Origin: Candidatus Gastranaerophilales bacterium
Lineage (GTDB): Bacteria; Cyanobacteriota; Vampirovibrionia; Gastranaerophilales; Gastranaerophilaceae
Assembly: GCA_003150395.1 (NCBI GenBank)
Contig: QAMI01000041.1
Coordinates: 39,394 to 49,798 of the forward strand
Direction of reading: 5' to 3'
Length of the DNA: 10,405 bases
The notes beneath the pieces were generated by a model. It did not search any database, was not told where the DNA came from, and saw nothing but the letters and a program-made list of their open reading frames with translations. Every line of letters begins with the position of its first letter. Positions within the stretch are counted from its first letter, which is position 1. A program made the position numbers and the translations under genes. Shown here piece after piece: positions 1 to 7,205 of this stretch.

Positions 1-19
1 GCGATTTTAGCATTTTTAT

Positions 20-919
20 TTATATCATTTTCAACTTTTTGCATATTTCAACCTCTTCTTTATTTTTTCCTCCCAAAAATCTGACTTCAGGCTTCAATTT
101 TATATTAAATTTTGTTTTCACGCGTGAATACATTTCATCCATAAGCCGCAAAACATCTAACGATGTAGCGTCGCCATCATTGATAATAAAATTCGCGTGA
201 TTTTCCCACACATGAGTCCCGCCTGAAACAAGGCCTTTAACACCAGCCGCATCAAGCAGCCTTCCTGCTGAGTCACCTTGAGGATTTCTAAACGTGCTTC
301 CGCAATTTGGCAAAGTTAATGACGGCTGTTTGTTTTGGCGAAATGAAAGATTTTCATTCATTTTTTCCTGAATTTTTTCACTTGATGAAGGTGTAAGTTC
401 AAATTCAGCTTCCAAAACAGAATATGGTTTACTCTGGCAGATTGACGTCCGGTAGCTGAACGCCATTTCTTTATTTGTTAGAGTTATCAAACCGTTTTCA
501 GGACAATAAATCTTTGCAGATTTTAAAACATCAGCAATCATTTGTCCGTGAGCGCCTGCATTCATAAAGACCTCACCGCCGACAGAGCCGGGAAATGCAA
601 CCATAAATTCCAGACCGCTTAATTTTTTTTCTGCTGCCATTTTTGAAAGTTTTGTACCGCGCACGCCTGCGCCTGCAAAAACAGTATTACCTTCAAAGCG
701 TATCTCGTCCATTTTCTTGGTACAAATCACCGCTCCATCGTATCCTTCAGATGAGACAAGGATATTTGACATATTTCCGGCAACAAAAGCGGCAGGTTCA
801 ATCTTTTTTATCTGCGTGAACTCTTCTAAAGTTGTCGGAAAATAAATTCTTGCGATTTTGCCGCCGATTTTAAATGATGTCATTTTTTTTACATCATAAT
901 TTTCTTCACATTGCAACAT
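20..919 (-). CDS. murB: UDP-N-acetylenolpyruvoylglucosamine reductase (MurB)
   Basis: MurB reduces UDP-GlcNAc-enolpyruvate to UDP-MurNAc with NADPH and FAD, the second committed cytoplasmic step of peptidoglycan synthesis. Using the ATG at 919, the protein is 299 residues, normal for the shorter type II enzymes. Visible motifs are TSFKIGG (14-20), the FAD-binding GNMSNIL (48-54), FPGSVGG (109-115) followed by MNAG, FSYR (154-157), GSTFRNP (207-213) and LKPEVRFLGG near residues 275-284. R157, S208 and E278 match the Arg, Ser and Glu of the E. coli active site. Start choice: an in-frame GTG at 928 lies directly against the GAGGAGG Shine-Dalgarno and cannot use it, whereas the ATG at 919 sits nine bases after it. 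This start overlaps the end of murC by 14 bases, which suggests translational coupling. Function is sure; the start is likely. Confidence 0.96.
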   Translation of the reverse strand: MLQCEENYDVKKMTSFKIGGKIARIYFPTTLEEFTQIKKIEPAAFVAGNMSNILVSSEGYDGAVICTKKMDEIRFEGNTVFAGAGVRGTKLSKMAAEKKLSGLEFMVAFPGSVGGEVFMNAGAHGQMIADVLKSAKIYCPENGLITLTNKEMAFSYRTSICQSKPYSVLEAEFELTPSSSEKIQEKMNENLSFRQNKQPSLTLPNCGSTFRNPQGDSAGRLLDAAGVKGLVSGGTHVWENHANFIINDGDATSLDVLRLMDEMYSRVKTKFNIKLKPEVRFLGGKNKEEVEICKKLKMI

Positions 920-2330
920 TAGCCACACCCTCCTCGTTCAGCGCAAGAAGTTCTTTCCCAAGTGAAGTAATTGTTCCGGCTCCTAGTCCGATTACGACAT
1001 CACCATTTTCTAGAAGCGGGAAAAGTTCTTTTGCTACCGCTTTCATATCTCCCGGGATATGCTTGCAGGGAACAGTGATTTTTTTAGAAAGGTCTTGTGC
1101 AAAATCAGCACCTGTAACTCCGGCAATCGGTTCTTCTGAAGCCGCATAAACATCAGTTACAATAACTTTATCAACACCATCAAACGCGCCAAGAAAATCA
1201 TTCCACAAATTTTTCAGACGGGAATATCTGTGCGGCTGAAAAACTGCAATCACGCGTTTGTTTTTGAAACTTTCAGCACAAGACAAAGTTGCTTTAATCT
1301 CTGTCGGGTGGTGAGCGTAATCATCATAAATTGTTATTCCGTCGAATTCACCAACTTTTTGAAATCTTCTGCCCATGCCGGTAAAAGTTGCAAAGTGTTT
1401 TTTAACTTTGTCAATATCAATGCCTGCCTGATGAAGACTTGCGACAACCGAAAGTGCGTTATAAACATTGTGGCGGCCTTTAAGAATTATTGATAGTGAA
1501 GTTAAAACTGTACCTTTAAAATAAATATCAAAGGTTGTACAATCCTGATTAAACACAATATTCTTTGCCGTGTAATCCGCTTCATTCAAGCCAAAGGTCA
1601 AAACTTTATGTGCATGAAGCTGTTTCAAAACTTCACAATCATTGTTAATCAAAATTATTGAATCGTCCTTCATATTGGAAATGAACTTTTCGAAAGTTTC
1701 TAAAAGCGATTTCATTCCGTCTTTGTAAAAATCAAGATGGTCAGGCTCAAGATTATTAATTACACAAACATTTGGTGCATATTTTACAATAGTTCCGTCG
1801 CTTTCATCAAGTTCTGCAACAAAATATTTTCCTTTTGTTGATTGTGAATTTACACCCAATTCAGGAATTATACCTCCAACAACAAAAGAGGGTTCATAAC
1901 CGGCAAGAGCCAAAACATATGAAGCAAGTCCACTTGTTGTTGTTTTGCCATGAGTACCTGAGTATCCGATGAAAAACTTGTCTTGTTTTGAGATTTCTGC
2001 CAATAAATCCGAGCGGTGAAAAATTGGCAAACCTAATCTTTTGGCTTTTTTAAGTTCGGGGTTATCTTCTTTGATTGCTGTGCTTGCTACAACGACGCAA
2101 TCCTCAGGTAAGTTGCTTTCCTCGTGTCCAATAAAAACTTTTGCACCCAATTTTCTTAATTTATCAATATATTTACTGTCTTTTATATCAGAACCGGAAA
2201 CTTCACAGCCGTTTTCAAGCAAATATTTTGCAAGACCGCTCATTCCGATTCCGCCAATTGCTATAAAATGATACTTCTTATTCAAAACTCTATCCCTTAA
2301 AACTGTCTCTACATTGTTATTATAATACAT
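906..2330 (-). CDS. murC: UDP-N-acetylmuramate--L-alanine ligase (MurC)
   Basis: MurC is the cytoplasmic ATP-dependent ligase that adds L-alanine to UDP-MurNAc, the first residue of the peptidoglycan stem peptide. The 474-residue length fits the family. The N-terminal Rossmann-type domain begins with IGGIGMSGLA (25-34), and the ATP P-loop is GTHGKTTT (125-132). The central domain carries ELDESDGT (173-180) and NNLEPDHLD (192-200). GRHNVYNA (285-292), TGMGRRF (317-323), YDDYAHHPTE (335-344) and FQPHRYSR (364-371) are MurC signatures of the substrate and C-terminal domains. It is the first gene of a murC-murB unit. A GGGGA a few bases before the ATG is a modest ribosome site. The upstream region shared with the divergent acetyltransferase gene is AT-rich, with only weak promoter-like hexamers. 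No truncation or missing key residue was seen. Confidence 0.97.
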   Translation of the reverse strand: MYYNNNVETVLRDRVLNKKYHFIAIGGIGMSGLAKYLLENGCEVSGSDIKDSKYIDKLRKLGAKVFIGHEESNLPEDCVVVASTAIKEDNPELKKAKRLGLPIFHRSDLLAEISKQDKFFIGYSGTHGKTTTSGLASYVLALAGYEPSFVVGGIIPELGVNSQSTKGKYFVAELDESDGTIVKYAPNVCVINNLEPDHLDFYKDGMKSLLETFEKFISNMKDDSIILINNDCEVLKQLHAHKVLTFGLNEADYTAKNIVFNQDCTTFDIYFKGTVLTSLSIILKGRHNVYNALSVVASLHQAGIDIDKVKKHFATFTGMGRRFQKVGEFDGITIYDDYAHHPTEIKATLSCAESFKNKRVIAVFQPHRYSRLKNLWNDFLGAFDGVDKVIVTDVYAASEEPIAGVTGADFAQDLSKKITVPCKHIPGDMKAVAKELFPLLENGDVVIGLGAGTITSLGKELLALNEEGVANVAM

Positions 2331-2414
2331 AAATCCCCGCGTGTATCGAATGTTATAAATTTTTAATATAAATTAATAGCAAAAATTTAATCTTGTTTGT
2401 TTTATCTTAAACGT

Positions 2415-3035
2415 ATGGGAATAATAAAAAATATCTATGATTTTATAAATATAATGACAAGCAGTAACAGTATTCAAAAAGGCCTGCAAAATTACAAAAA
2501 ATTTAATAAAATTAAAAATTTAAAAAAGATTTTTCGAATAAACTCATTGATGGAAATAAAACCTTTCAGCTCAAGCTTGAAAGAAATTGCCTGTAAAATA
2601 AAAAATTCCTATATTCTATCCTCAATAAATATTGACAAAGAAACAGGTAAATATTCTTTTAAGAAACTTGGTATAATGAAAGGGTTTCCGGAATTAGTTG
2701 ACAATTCTGAATATTATCCTGACATGAACTTTTACGAGTCCTTTTATGTACAAAAACTCAAAGCATTAGAATTAAGAAAAGGCACCGGGAAAAAACTTCT
2801 TCAGCTTGCACAATGTGAAAGCAGAAGATTCAATTGTAACGGCCGGATTCATCTTGACGCAGTTAACCCGGATAATCCTCCATTTTATTTTTACAGAAGT
2901 TTAGGTTTTAATTCACAGAGCAAATATCAGATTGAATGCATTGACAAATTAATGAAAAACAAAATTCCGTTTCCGCGGCCATACAGAAGCTGGTGCCTCT
3001 CAATGTACTTACCTAAAAATAAAACAGGCATTTGA
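2415..3035 (+). CDS. GNAT-type N-acetyltransferase-like protein
   Basis: The 206-residue basic protein ends in a recognisable GNAT half: a beta strand and helix around LKALELRKGTGKKLLQLA (115-132), with the R-K-G-T-G acetyl-CoA pyrophosphate loop at 121-125, then RIHLDAV (144-150) and NPPFYFYRSLGF (154-165), the usual motif B. GNAT enzymes move an acetyl group from acetyl-CoA to an amine; the substrate here cannot be read. The first 45 or so residues are Lys/Asn/Ile-rich and match nothing I recognise. The start is uncertain: there is no clear Shine-Dalgarno before the ATG at 2415, an in-frame TTG lies at 2397, and a later ATG at 2550 would begin MEIKPF close to the conserved region. It diverges from murC and converges on leuS, so it is probably monocistronic. 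The stop codon lies inside a terminator hairpin. Confidence 0.75.
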   Translation: MGIIKNIYDFINIMTSSNSIQKGLQNYKKFNKIKNLKKIFRINSLMEIKPFSSSLKEIACKIKNSYILSSINIDKETGKYSFKKLGIMKGFPELVDNSEYYPDMNFYESFYVQKLKALELRKGTGKKLLQLAQCESRRFNCNGRIHLDAVNPDNPPFYFYRSLGFNSQSKYQIECIDKLMKNKIPFPRPYRSWCLSMYLPKNKTGI

Positions 3036-3056
3036 TTAAACCAAACACCTGTTTTT
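3021..3056. terminator. Bidirectional intrinsic terminator between convergent genes
   Basis: AAAACAGG (3021-3028) pairs with CCTGTTTT (3048-3055). Inside the loop a further TTTG/CAAA pair (3031-3034 with 3042-3045) can form. The plus-strand side runs into GTTTTTACTTTTAG. The minus-strand side runs into TTTTATTTTT. It can therefore end transcripts from both the acetyltransferase gene and leuS. The acetyltransferase stop codon (3033-3035) lies in the loop. Confidence 0.75.
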
Positions 3057-3091
3057 ACTTTTAGTTTTACGAATAACCTTAAATTGGCAAA

Positions 3092-5569
3092 TTATTTCAC
3101 TACAATATTTACCAGCTTTTTAGGAACAACAATTGTTTTAACAATTGTTTTGCCATCTGTAAGCTCTTTAACTTTTGGACTTTCTAACGCCAAAGTTTTT
3201 AACTCATCATCATTCAAAGCCTCATCAGCTTCAATTTTGTCCTTAAGTTTGCCGTTAACCTGAACAATTAGCGTGATTGAACTTGCTTTTGCCAGATTTT
3301 CATCCCATTTTGGCCATTCTTCTTCATGAATTGAAGTTTTGCCGCCAAGTTCGCTCCAGGCTTCTTCAGTTAGGTGAACAGCAACAGGCGACATTAACTT
3401 TATTAAAGAAAGTATTGCAAAGCTAACAACCTGTTTATCTTCGGCATCCAGCTGTGATTTTTTACCCTGCCAATCATAGATTGCGTTCACAAGTTCGCGG
3501 TATTTTGAAATAACCGTGTTAAACTGGAAGTCGTTTGCAATATCAATTGAAATTCCTTTGATTGCCATATGAACCTTACGAACCAAATCGTCATTTTCTT
3601 TCTTGAGCGGGAATTCCAGCTTGTAATCAAGTGTGACATTTTTTGCATTTGAAGATATAAGCCGCCAAACTCTGTTCAAGAATTTGTAACAACCTTCAAC
3701 ACCTGCATCTGACCAGTCGAAATCTCTTGCCGGCGGTGAATCTGAAAGAATAAACAATCTTGCAGTATCAGCACCATAATTTTCAAAGATTTCATCAGGA
3801 TCAACCGTGTTGCCTTTTGATTTAGACATTTTTGACCCGTCTTTCAAAACCATTCCCTGAGTAAGAAGGTTTTTGAAAGGTTCGTCAAAGTCAAGCAATC
3901 CTAAGTCGCGCAAAGCTTTTGTAAAAAATCTTGAATACAAAAGGTGAAGAATTGCATGCTCAATTCCTCCGACATACTGATCAACCGGAAGCCATTTGTT
4001 TACCAAATCTCTGTCGAAAGGTTTGTCAGCATTTTTGGCGTCTGAATATCTCAAGTAATACCAGCTTGAGCAAACAAAAGTATCCATTGTATCTGTTTCG
4101 CGTCTTGCAGGCCCGCCGCAGCAAGGGCAGGTTGTATTGACGAAAGTCTTTGATGTCGTAATCGGAGATTTACCAACAACACTGAAATCAACGTCTTTCG
4201 GAAGCAGTACCGGAAGCTGATCTTCAGGAACTGGCTGAATTCCGCATTTTTCGCAATAAACAACCGGAATCGGAGCGCCCCAGTATCTCTGACGCGAAAC
4301 AAGCCAGTCGCGAAGGCGGTATTGAGTTTTAAATTCACCAAAACCATCTCTAACAGCCTTTTCGGTAATTGCTTTTTTGGCATCTTCATTGCTCATTCCA
4401 TTGAATTCGTCGGAGTTAACCATAATTCCGGGTTCGGTATAAGCTTCATCCTTGCAATTAGAAGGATTTTCAGGATTTTCAATTACAACCTTCATAGGAA
4501 GATTATATTTTTTCGCGAAATCAAAGTCGCGCGTATCATGAGTAGGAACAGCCATTACAGCGCCGGTTCCGTATTCCACAAGCGCATAATCCGCGGTCCA
4601 GAGCGGAAATTCTTCGCCATTAAAGGGATTTATACAGTGAGTTCCAAGAGGAACGCCTGTTTTAACACGTTCAGTTGAAAGTCTTTCAATTTCAGACATT
4701 TTGCGGGCATTTGCACGATATTCCTCTACCGCTGCTTTGTTTTCTGGAGTTGTAAGTTTTTCAATATCTTTGTATTCAGGTGCCACAACAAGATATGTTA
4801 TACCGTAAACCGTGTCAGGGCGGGTAGTGTAAACCGGAACTTCCATTCCAGGAATTTCTTTGACTTTAAATTTTAACAATGCCCCTTGAGATTTGCCAAT
4901 CCAGTTTGCCTGCATTGTTTTAACGTTGTCGCCCCAGCCCGGAAGTTTGTCCAAATCTTCAAGAAGAACTTCGGCATAATCAGTAATTTTCAAAAACCAT
5001 TGTGACAAATATTTTTTCTCGACAACATGGTCGCATCTCCAGCATTTGCCATCGATTACCTGTTCATTTGCAAGAACTGTTCCGCATTCTTCACACCAGT
5101 TAACAGCGGCTTCTTTTTTATAAGCCAGGCCCTTTTTATAAAGCTGCAAAAACAACCACTGGGTCCATTTATAATAATCAGGTTTGCAAGTAGTGACTTC
5201 TCTATCCCAGTCGTATGAAAGCCCTAGCATTTTAAGTTGTTTTGTCATATAAGCAATATTTTCATCAGTCCAGGTTTCAGGATTTGCCCCATGTTTCATC
5301 GCAGCGTTTTCAGCTGGGAGCCCGAAGCTGTCCCATCCCATCGGGTGAAGAACATTAAACCCGTTCATCTTTTTATAACGTGCAATTACATCTGTAATTG
5401 TGTAGTTTCTTACGTGTCCCATATGGAGTTTTCCTGATGGGTACGGAAACATTGACAATGCGTAATATTTCGGCTTATCGCTGTCATCTAAGGTTTTGAA
5501 AGCTTTATTTTCTTCCCAAACTTTCTGCCATTTCTTTTCAATTTCTTGAGGATAATATGATTCTTTCAT
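3092..5569 (-). CDS. leuS: Leucine--tRNA ligase (LeuRS)
   Basis: LeuRS charges tRNA-Leu with leucine in the cytoplasm using ATP, and hydrolyses misacylated tRNA in its CP1 editing domain. The 825 residues are a usual bacterial length. The class I signatures are HMGH (49-52) and KMSKS (580-584). A zinc-knuckle arrangement is seen at C159, C162, C176 and C179, with a second Cys cluster at C439, C442, C481, C483 and C484. The editing domain shows TTRPDTVYG (248-256) and GTGAVMAVPTHDTRD (334-348). The catalytic core continues through SRQRYWGAPIP (425-434) and WYYLRY (503-508). The C-terminal end with VQVNGKLKDKI is typical of the tRNA-binding region. GGGAG lies six bases before the ATG. The gene is flanked by a divergent gene and a convergent gene, so it is probably transcribed alone. 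No clear promoter was found in the upstream AT-rich gap. Confidence 0.98.
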   Translation of the reverse strand: MKESYYPQEIEKKWQKVWEENKAFKTLDDSDKPKYYALSMFPYPSGKLHMGHVRNYTITDVIARYKKMNGFNVLHPMGWDSFGLPAENAAMKHGANPETWTDENIAYMTKQLKMLGLSYDWDREVTTCKPDYYKWTQWLFLQLYKKGLAYKKEAAVNWCEECGTVLANEQVIDGKCWRCDHVVEKKYLSQWFLKITDYAEVLLEDLDKLPGWGDNVKTMQANWIGKSQGALLKFKVKEIPGMEVPVYTTRPDTVYGITYLVVAPEYKDIEKLTTPENKAAVEEYRANARKMSEIERLSTERVKTGVPLGTHCINPFNGEEFPLWTADYALVEYGTGAVMAVPTHDTRDFDFAKKYNLPMKVVIENPENPSNCKDEAYTEPGIMVNSDEFNGMSNEDAKKAITEKAVRDGFGEFKTQYRLRDWLVSRQRYWGAPIPVVYCEKCGIQPVPEDQLPVLLPKDVDFSVVGKSPITTSKTFVNTTCPCCGGPARRETDTMDTFVCSSWYYLRYSDAKNADKPFDRDLVNKWLPVDQYVGGIEHAILHLLYSRFFTKALRDLGLLDFDEPFKNLLTQGMVLKDGSKMSKSKGNTVDPDEIFENYGADTARLFILSDSPPARDFDWSDAGVEGCYKFLNRVWRLISSNAKNVTLDYKLEFPLKKENDDLVRKVHMAIKGISIDIANDFQFNTVISKYRELVNAIYDWQGKKSQLDAEDKQVVSFAILSLIKLMSPVAVHLTEEAWSELGGKTSIHEEEWPKWDENLAKASSITLIVQVNGKLKDKIEADEALNDDELKTLALESPKVKELTDGKTIVKTIVVPKKLVNIVVK

Positions 5570-5688
5570 CTTTTTCTCCCTAACTCTTATTCTGCAAAAA
5601 GATTAGCATAAAAAAGGTTTATTATCAATCTTGAAAATAACAATAAAAATAATTTATTTATACTATTACCGTTTTTGAAAATTTATAT

Positions 5689-5694
5689 TATAAT
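5689..5694 (+). promoter_or_regulatory. Possible -10 box just before the NTF2-like gene
   Basis: A perfect TATAAT ends eight bases before the ATG at 5703, and the bases between contain no Shine-Dalgarno. At the usual 17-base spacing the -35 position reads TTACCG, which is poor. If used, transcription would start at or next to the start codon. The region is AT-rich, so a chance match is possible. Confidence 0.35.
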
Positions 5695-5702
5695 TTTGTA
5701 TT

Positions 5703-6620
5703 ATGAAGAAGAGATTTATTTTAACACTAATATTGAGTTTAGCATTTGCAGGTCTGCAGACAGAACCGGCGCAGGCAGGATTTATCGGAACTTATAAGGC
5801 TAAAATTTCAGAAACCAGAGAACTTAAAAACACTCAAAATGAGATTAAAGATATTTTCGTAAAACAAGATAACTTTACAAACTCTCATAATCTAGACAAA
5901 CTGTCAGATTTATATGCTGAAAGTTTTATGAATAATGACGGTTTTGACAAAAAACTTTACTTTAAACTAATTAAAGATACATGGGAAACGTATCCTGAAA
6001 TCCAATACGATACAGTAATCCGTGACATTCAAATTGATGGGGATTACGCAAGCGTTCAGACGTTTGAAACAGCACTTGCAGTAACCCATGAACAATCAGA
6101 AAAAGTTGATGCCTACGGTGAACTCCGCTCTTATGCCAACAGCATTTATTACCTCAAAAAATCCGGCAAAAAATGGCAGATTGTATCCGAACAGGTTTTA
6201 AGCGAAAAATCACAGCTCAAATACGGAGATGCAAGATTTATTAAAATGGATTTGAATGCCCCAAGAGTAATCAACGCCGGTGAAGAATATTCAGCGGAGC
6301 TTTCTATTGATTTGGCTGATGATGAAAGCGGAATTGCATCAATTGACAAACAGCTTGTAATTCATCCCCTCGACAAGCCTGAAGAAGCTTTTAGAGCAAT
6401 AATGGCCGACAACCAACTCGAAAGAATTTTTACTGCAAATAAAAAAAATATTAATGAATATGCGACAGCCTCAATCGGAATTGCAAAATCAGAACCTTAT
6501 GATGAAACTCACACAAAAGTTTATATGTCAGGAATTGCATTTTTAATGAGCAGAGTCAACGTAATTCCGCAAAATAACTTCATAAAAGAAGAGGAAGATA
6601 ATGCACAAAAAGCTGAGTAG
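5703..6620 (+). CDS. Exported NTF2-like (SnoaL-fold) protein, function unknown
   Basis: The 305-residue protein begins with a Sec signal peptide: MKKR, a hydrophobic core from 5 to 18, and a cleavage site after PAQA (22-25). There is no Cys after it, so it is not a lipoprotein and not a substrate of the neighbouring LspA. Residues 44 to about 170 read as an NTF2-like cone: a helical start (EIKDIFVKQDNF), a helix-rich LSDLYAESFMNNDGFDKKLYFKLI stretch, then alternating strands ending in YYLKKSGKKWQIVSEQVL. This fold binds small ligands or is a protein module; no catalytic set can be assigned. Residues 175-290 look like a second, beta-rich domain and are unrecognised. The gene overlaps lspA by 20 bases, so the two are probably co-transcribed. 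No Shine-Dalgarno precedes the ATG, and a TATAAT ends eight bases before it, hinting at a leaderless message. The signal peptide is sure and the fold fairly sure. Confidence 0.85.
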   Translation: MKKRFILTLILSLAFAGLQTEPAQAGFIGTYKAKISETRELKNTQNEIKDIFVKQDNFTNSHNLDKLSDLYAESFMNNDGFDKKLYFKLIKDTWETYPEIQYDTVIRDIQIDGDYASVQTFETALAVTHEQSEKVDAYGELRSYANSIYYLKKSGKKWQIVSEQVLSEKSQLKYGDARFIKMDLNAPRVINAGEEYSAELSIDLADDESGIASIDKQLVIHPLDKPEEAFRAIMADNQLERIFTANKKNINEYATASIGIAKSEPYDETHTKVYMSGIAFLMSRVNVIPQNNFIKEEEDNAQKAE

Positions 6621-7065
6621 TTCAATATATTTGATTGTCTGTTTCATCTTTTTTCTATGGGTGGATTTGTACTTTTCCGCCCAGCTTGTAAGACAATTGG
6701 GAGCAGGGTTAAAAATTATAACTCCTGTTTTTGCACTTACTTATGTCAAAAATTACGGCGCAGCATTCAGCATAATGCAAAATGCAAGAGAAGTTTTGAT
6801 TATACTTTCGGTTGTTGCAATTGTACTGCTCTTCGGCTATGTGATAAAACATTTAAAATCAATATCGTTTAAAAGCATATTTTTCATAGCACTTTTGTCA
6901 GCAGGCATCGCAGGAAATCTTCATGAACGAATTATCTATGGCTATGTAAGAGATTTTTTTGAAATTAAAGCTTTCAACTTTCCGGTTTTTAATATTTCTG
7001 ATATATTTATTACGGTAGGTGTTATCGCACTAATAATACTTATTTTAATAAAAAAAACTAAATAA
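6601..7065 (+). CDS. lspA: Lipoprotein signal peptidase (LspA, signal peptidase II), divergent
   Basis: LspA is an inner-membrane aspartyl protease that removes the signal peptide of diacylglyceryl-modified prolipoproteins. The 154 residues fit the family, with four hydrophobic segments at about 6-27, 63-82, 91-107 and 135-151. Conserved blocks are YVKNYGAAFSI (48-58), AGIAGNLHERIIYGYVRDFF (101-120) and FPVFNISD (127-134). The presumed catalytic dyad is present as D118 (VRDF) and D134 (NISD). Departures from consensus: the usual GNLIDR is GNLHER, and the N-terminal DQxTK-type motif is reduced to VDLYFS (D22 kept, Lys lost). GAGG lies six bases upstream of the ATG, within the end of the preceding gene, with which lspA overlaps by 20 bases in another frame. 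Identity is secure despite the altered motifs. Confidence 0.93.
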   Translation: MHKKLSSSIYLIVCFIFFLWVDLYFSAQLVRQLGAGLKIITPVFALTYVKNYGAAFSIMQNAREVLIILSVVAIVLLFGYVIKHLKSISFKSIFFIALLSAGIAGNLHERIIYGYVRDFFEIKAFNFPVFNISDIFITVGVIALIILILIKKTK

Positions 7066-7096
7066 TTTTTACAAAGGCTTTGTTCAACTTAATATG

Positions 7097-7125
7097 TTGT
7101 AAAAAGTTAAATTTTTATTTATAAT
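7097..7125 (+). promoter_or_regulatory. Promoter of the pseudopilin gene
   Basis: TTGTAA (7097-7102), a 17-base spacer and a perfect TATAAT (7120-7125) form a convincing sigma70-type promoter. Transcription would begin near 7132, about 20 bases before the ATG at 7152. It shows that the pilin gene is transcribed separately from lspA. Confidence 0.7.
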
Positions 7126-7140
7126 ATCTTTGGATATAAA

Positions 7141-7147
7141 AAGGAGG
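7141..7147 (+). promoter_or_regulatory. Strong Shine-Dalgarno (AAGGAGG) marking the ATG at 7152
   Basis: AAGGAGG is followed by ATAG and then ATG at 7152. It is the best ribosome site in the window. It shows that translation is meant to start at 7152, not at the TTG at 7183, which has no such site. The frame it opens is not the frame of the pilin body. Confidence 0.8.
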
Positions 7148-7151
7148 ATAG

Positions 7152-7205
7152 ATGAAATTGATGATTATACCTGAAAAAGCACTTGGGGGGGGGGGGCTTA
7201 AATAA
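7152..7205 (+). CDS. N-terminal leader of the pseudopilin, out of frame with the body as sequenced
   Basis: From the ATG after the strong ribosome site the frame reads MKLMIIPEKALGGGGLK and stops at TAA (7203-7205). The four glycines come from a run of 12 G. Removing one G, or adding two, joins this start to the pilin body and gives MKLMIIPEKALGGGG, then LNNFPHYTFAKA, then FTLAEV. That would be a 27-residue leader before the prepilin cleavage point. As sequenced it would yield only a 17-residue peptide. It is best read as the 5' end of the pilin gene, not as a separate gene. Confidence 0.65.
   Translation: MKLMIIPEKALGGGGLK

Noticed and set aside
1..13. An ATG on the minus strand at 13, six bases after the murB stop, that could open the next gene of the cell-wall cluster (MLKS...).
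   Set aside because: Only four codons are visible and there is no clear ribosome site, so it cannot be supported.
874..1149. Plus-strand open frame of 91 codons across the murB/murC junction.
   Set aside because: It is antisense to two certain genes, and its Ser/Pro-rich translation is typical of a shadow frame.
2331..2414. Promoters in the murC/acetyltransferase divergent gap.
   Set aside because: Several TATAAA-like hexamers occur in AT-rich DNA, but none has a matching -35 at proper spacing.
4051..4389. Minus-strand open frame of 112 codons and plus-strand frames within leuS.
   Set aside because: All lie wholly within leuS, which is intact and fully accounted for by its family motifs.
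5570..5660. Promoter for leuS on the minus strand (TTGATA with TATGCT- or GCTAAT-like hexamers).
   Set aside because: No -10/-35 pair combines good matches with 16-18 base spacing, so it was left out.
7071..7083. Short palindrome ACAAAGGCTTTGT after lspA as a terminator.
   Set aside because: The stem is five pairs with a three-base loop and no following T run, too weak to claim.
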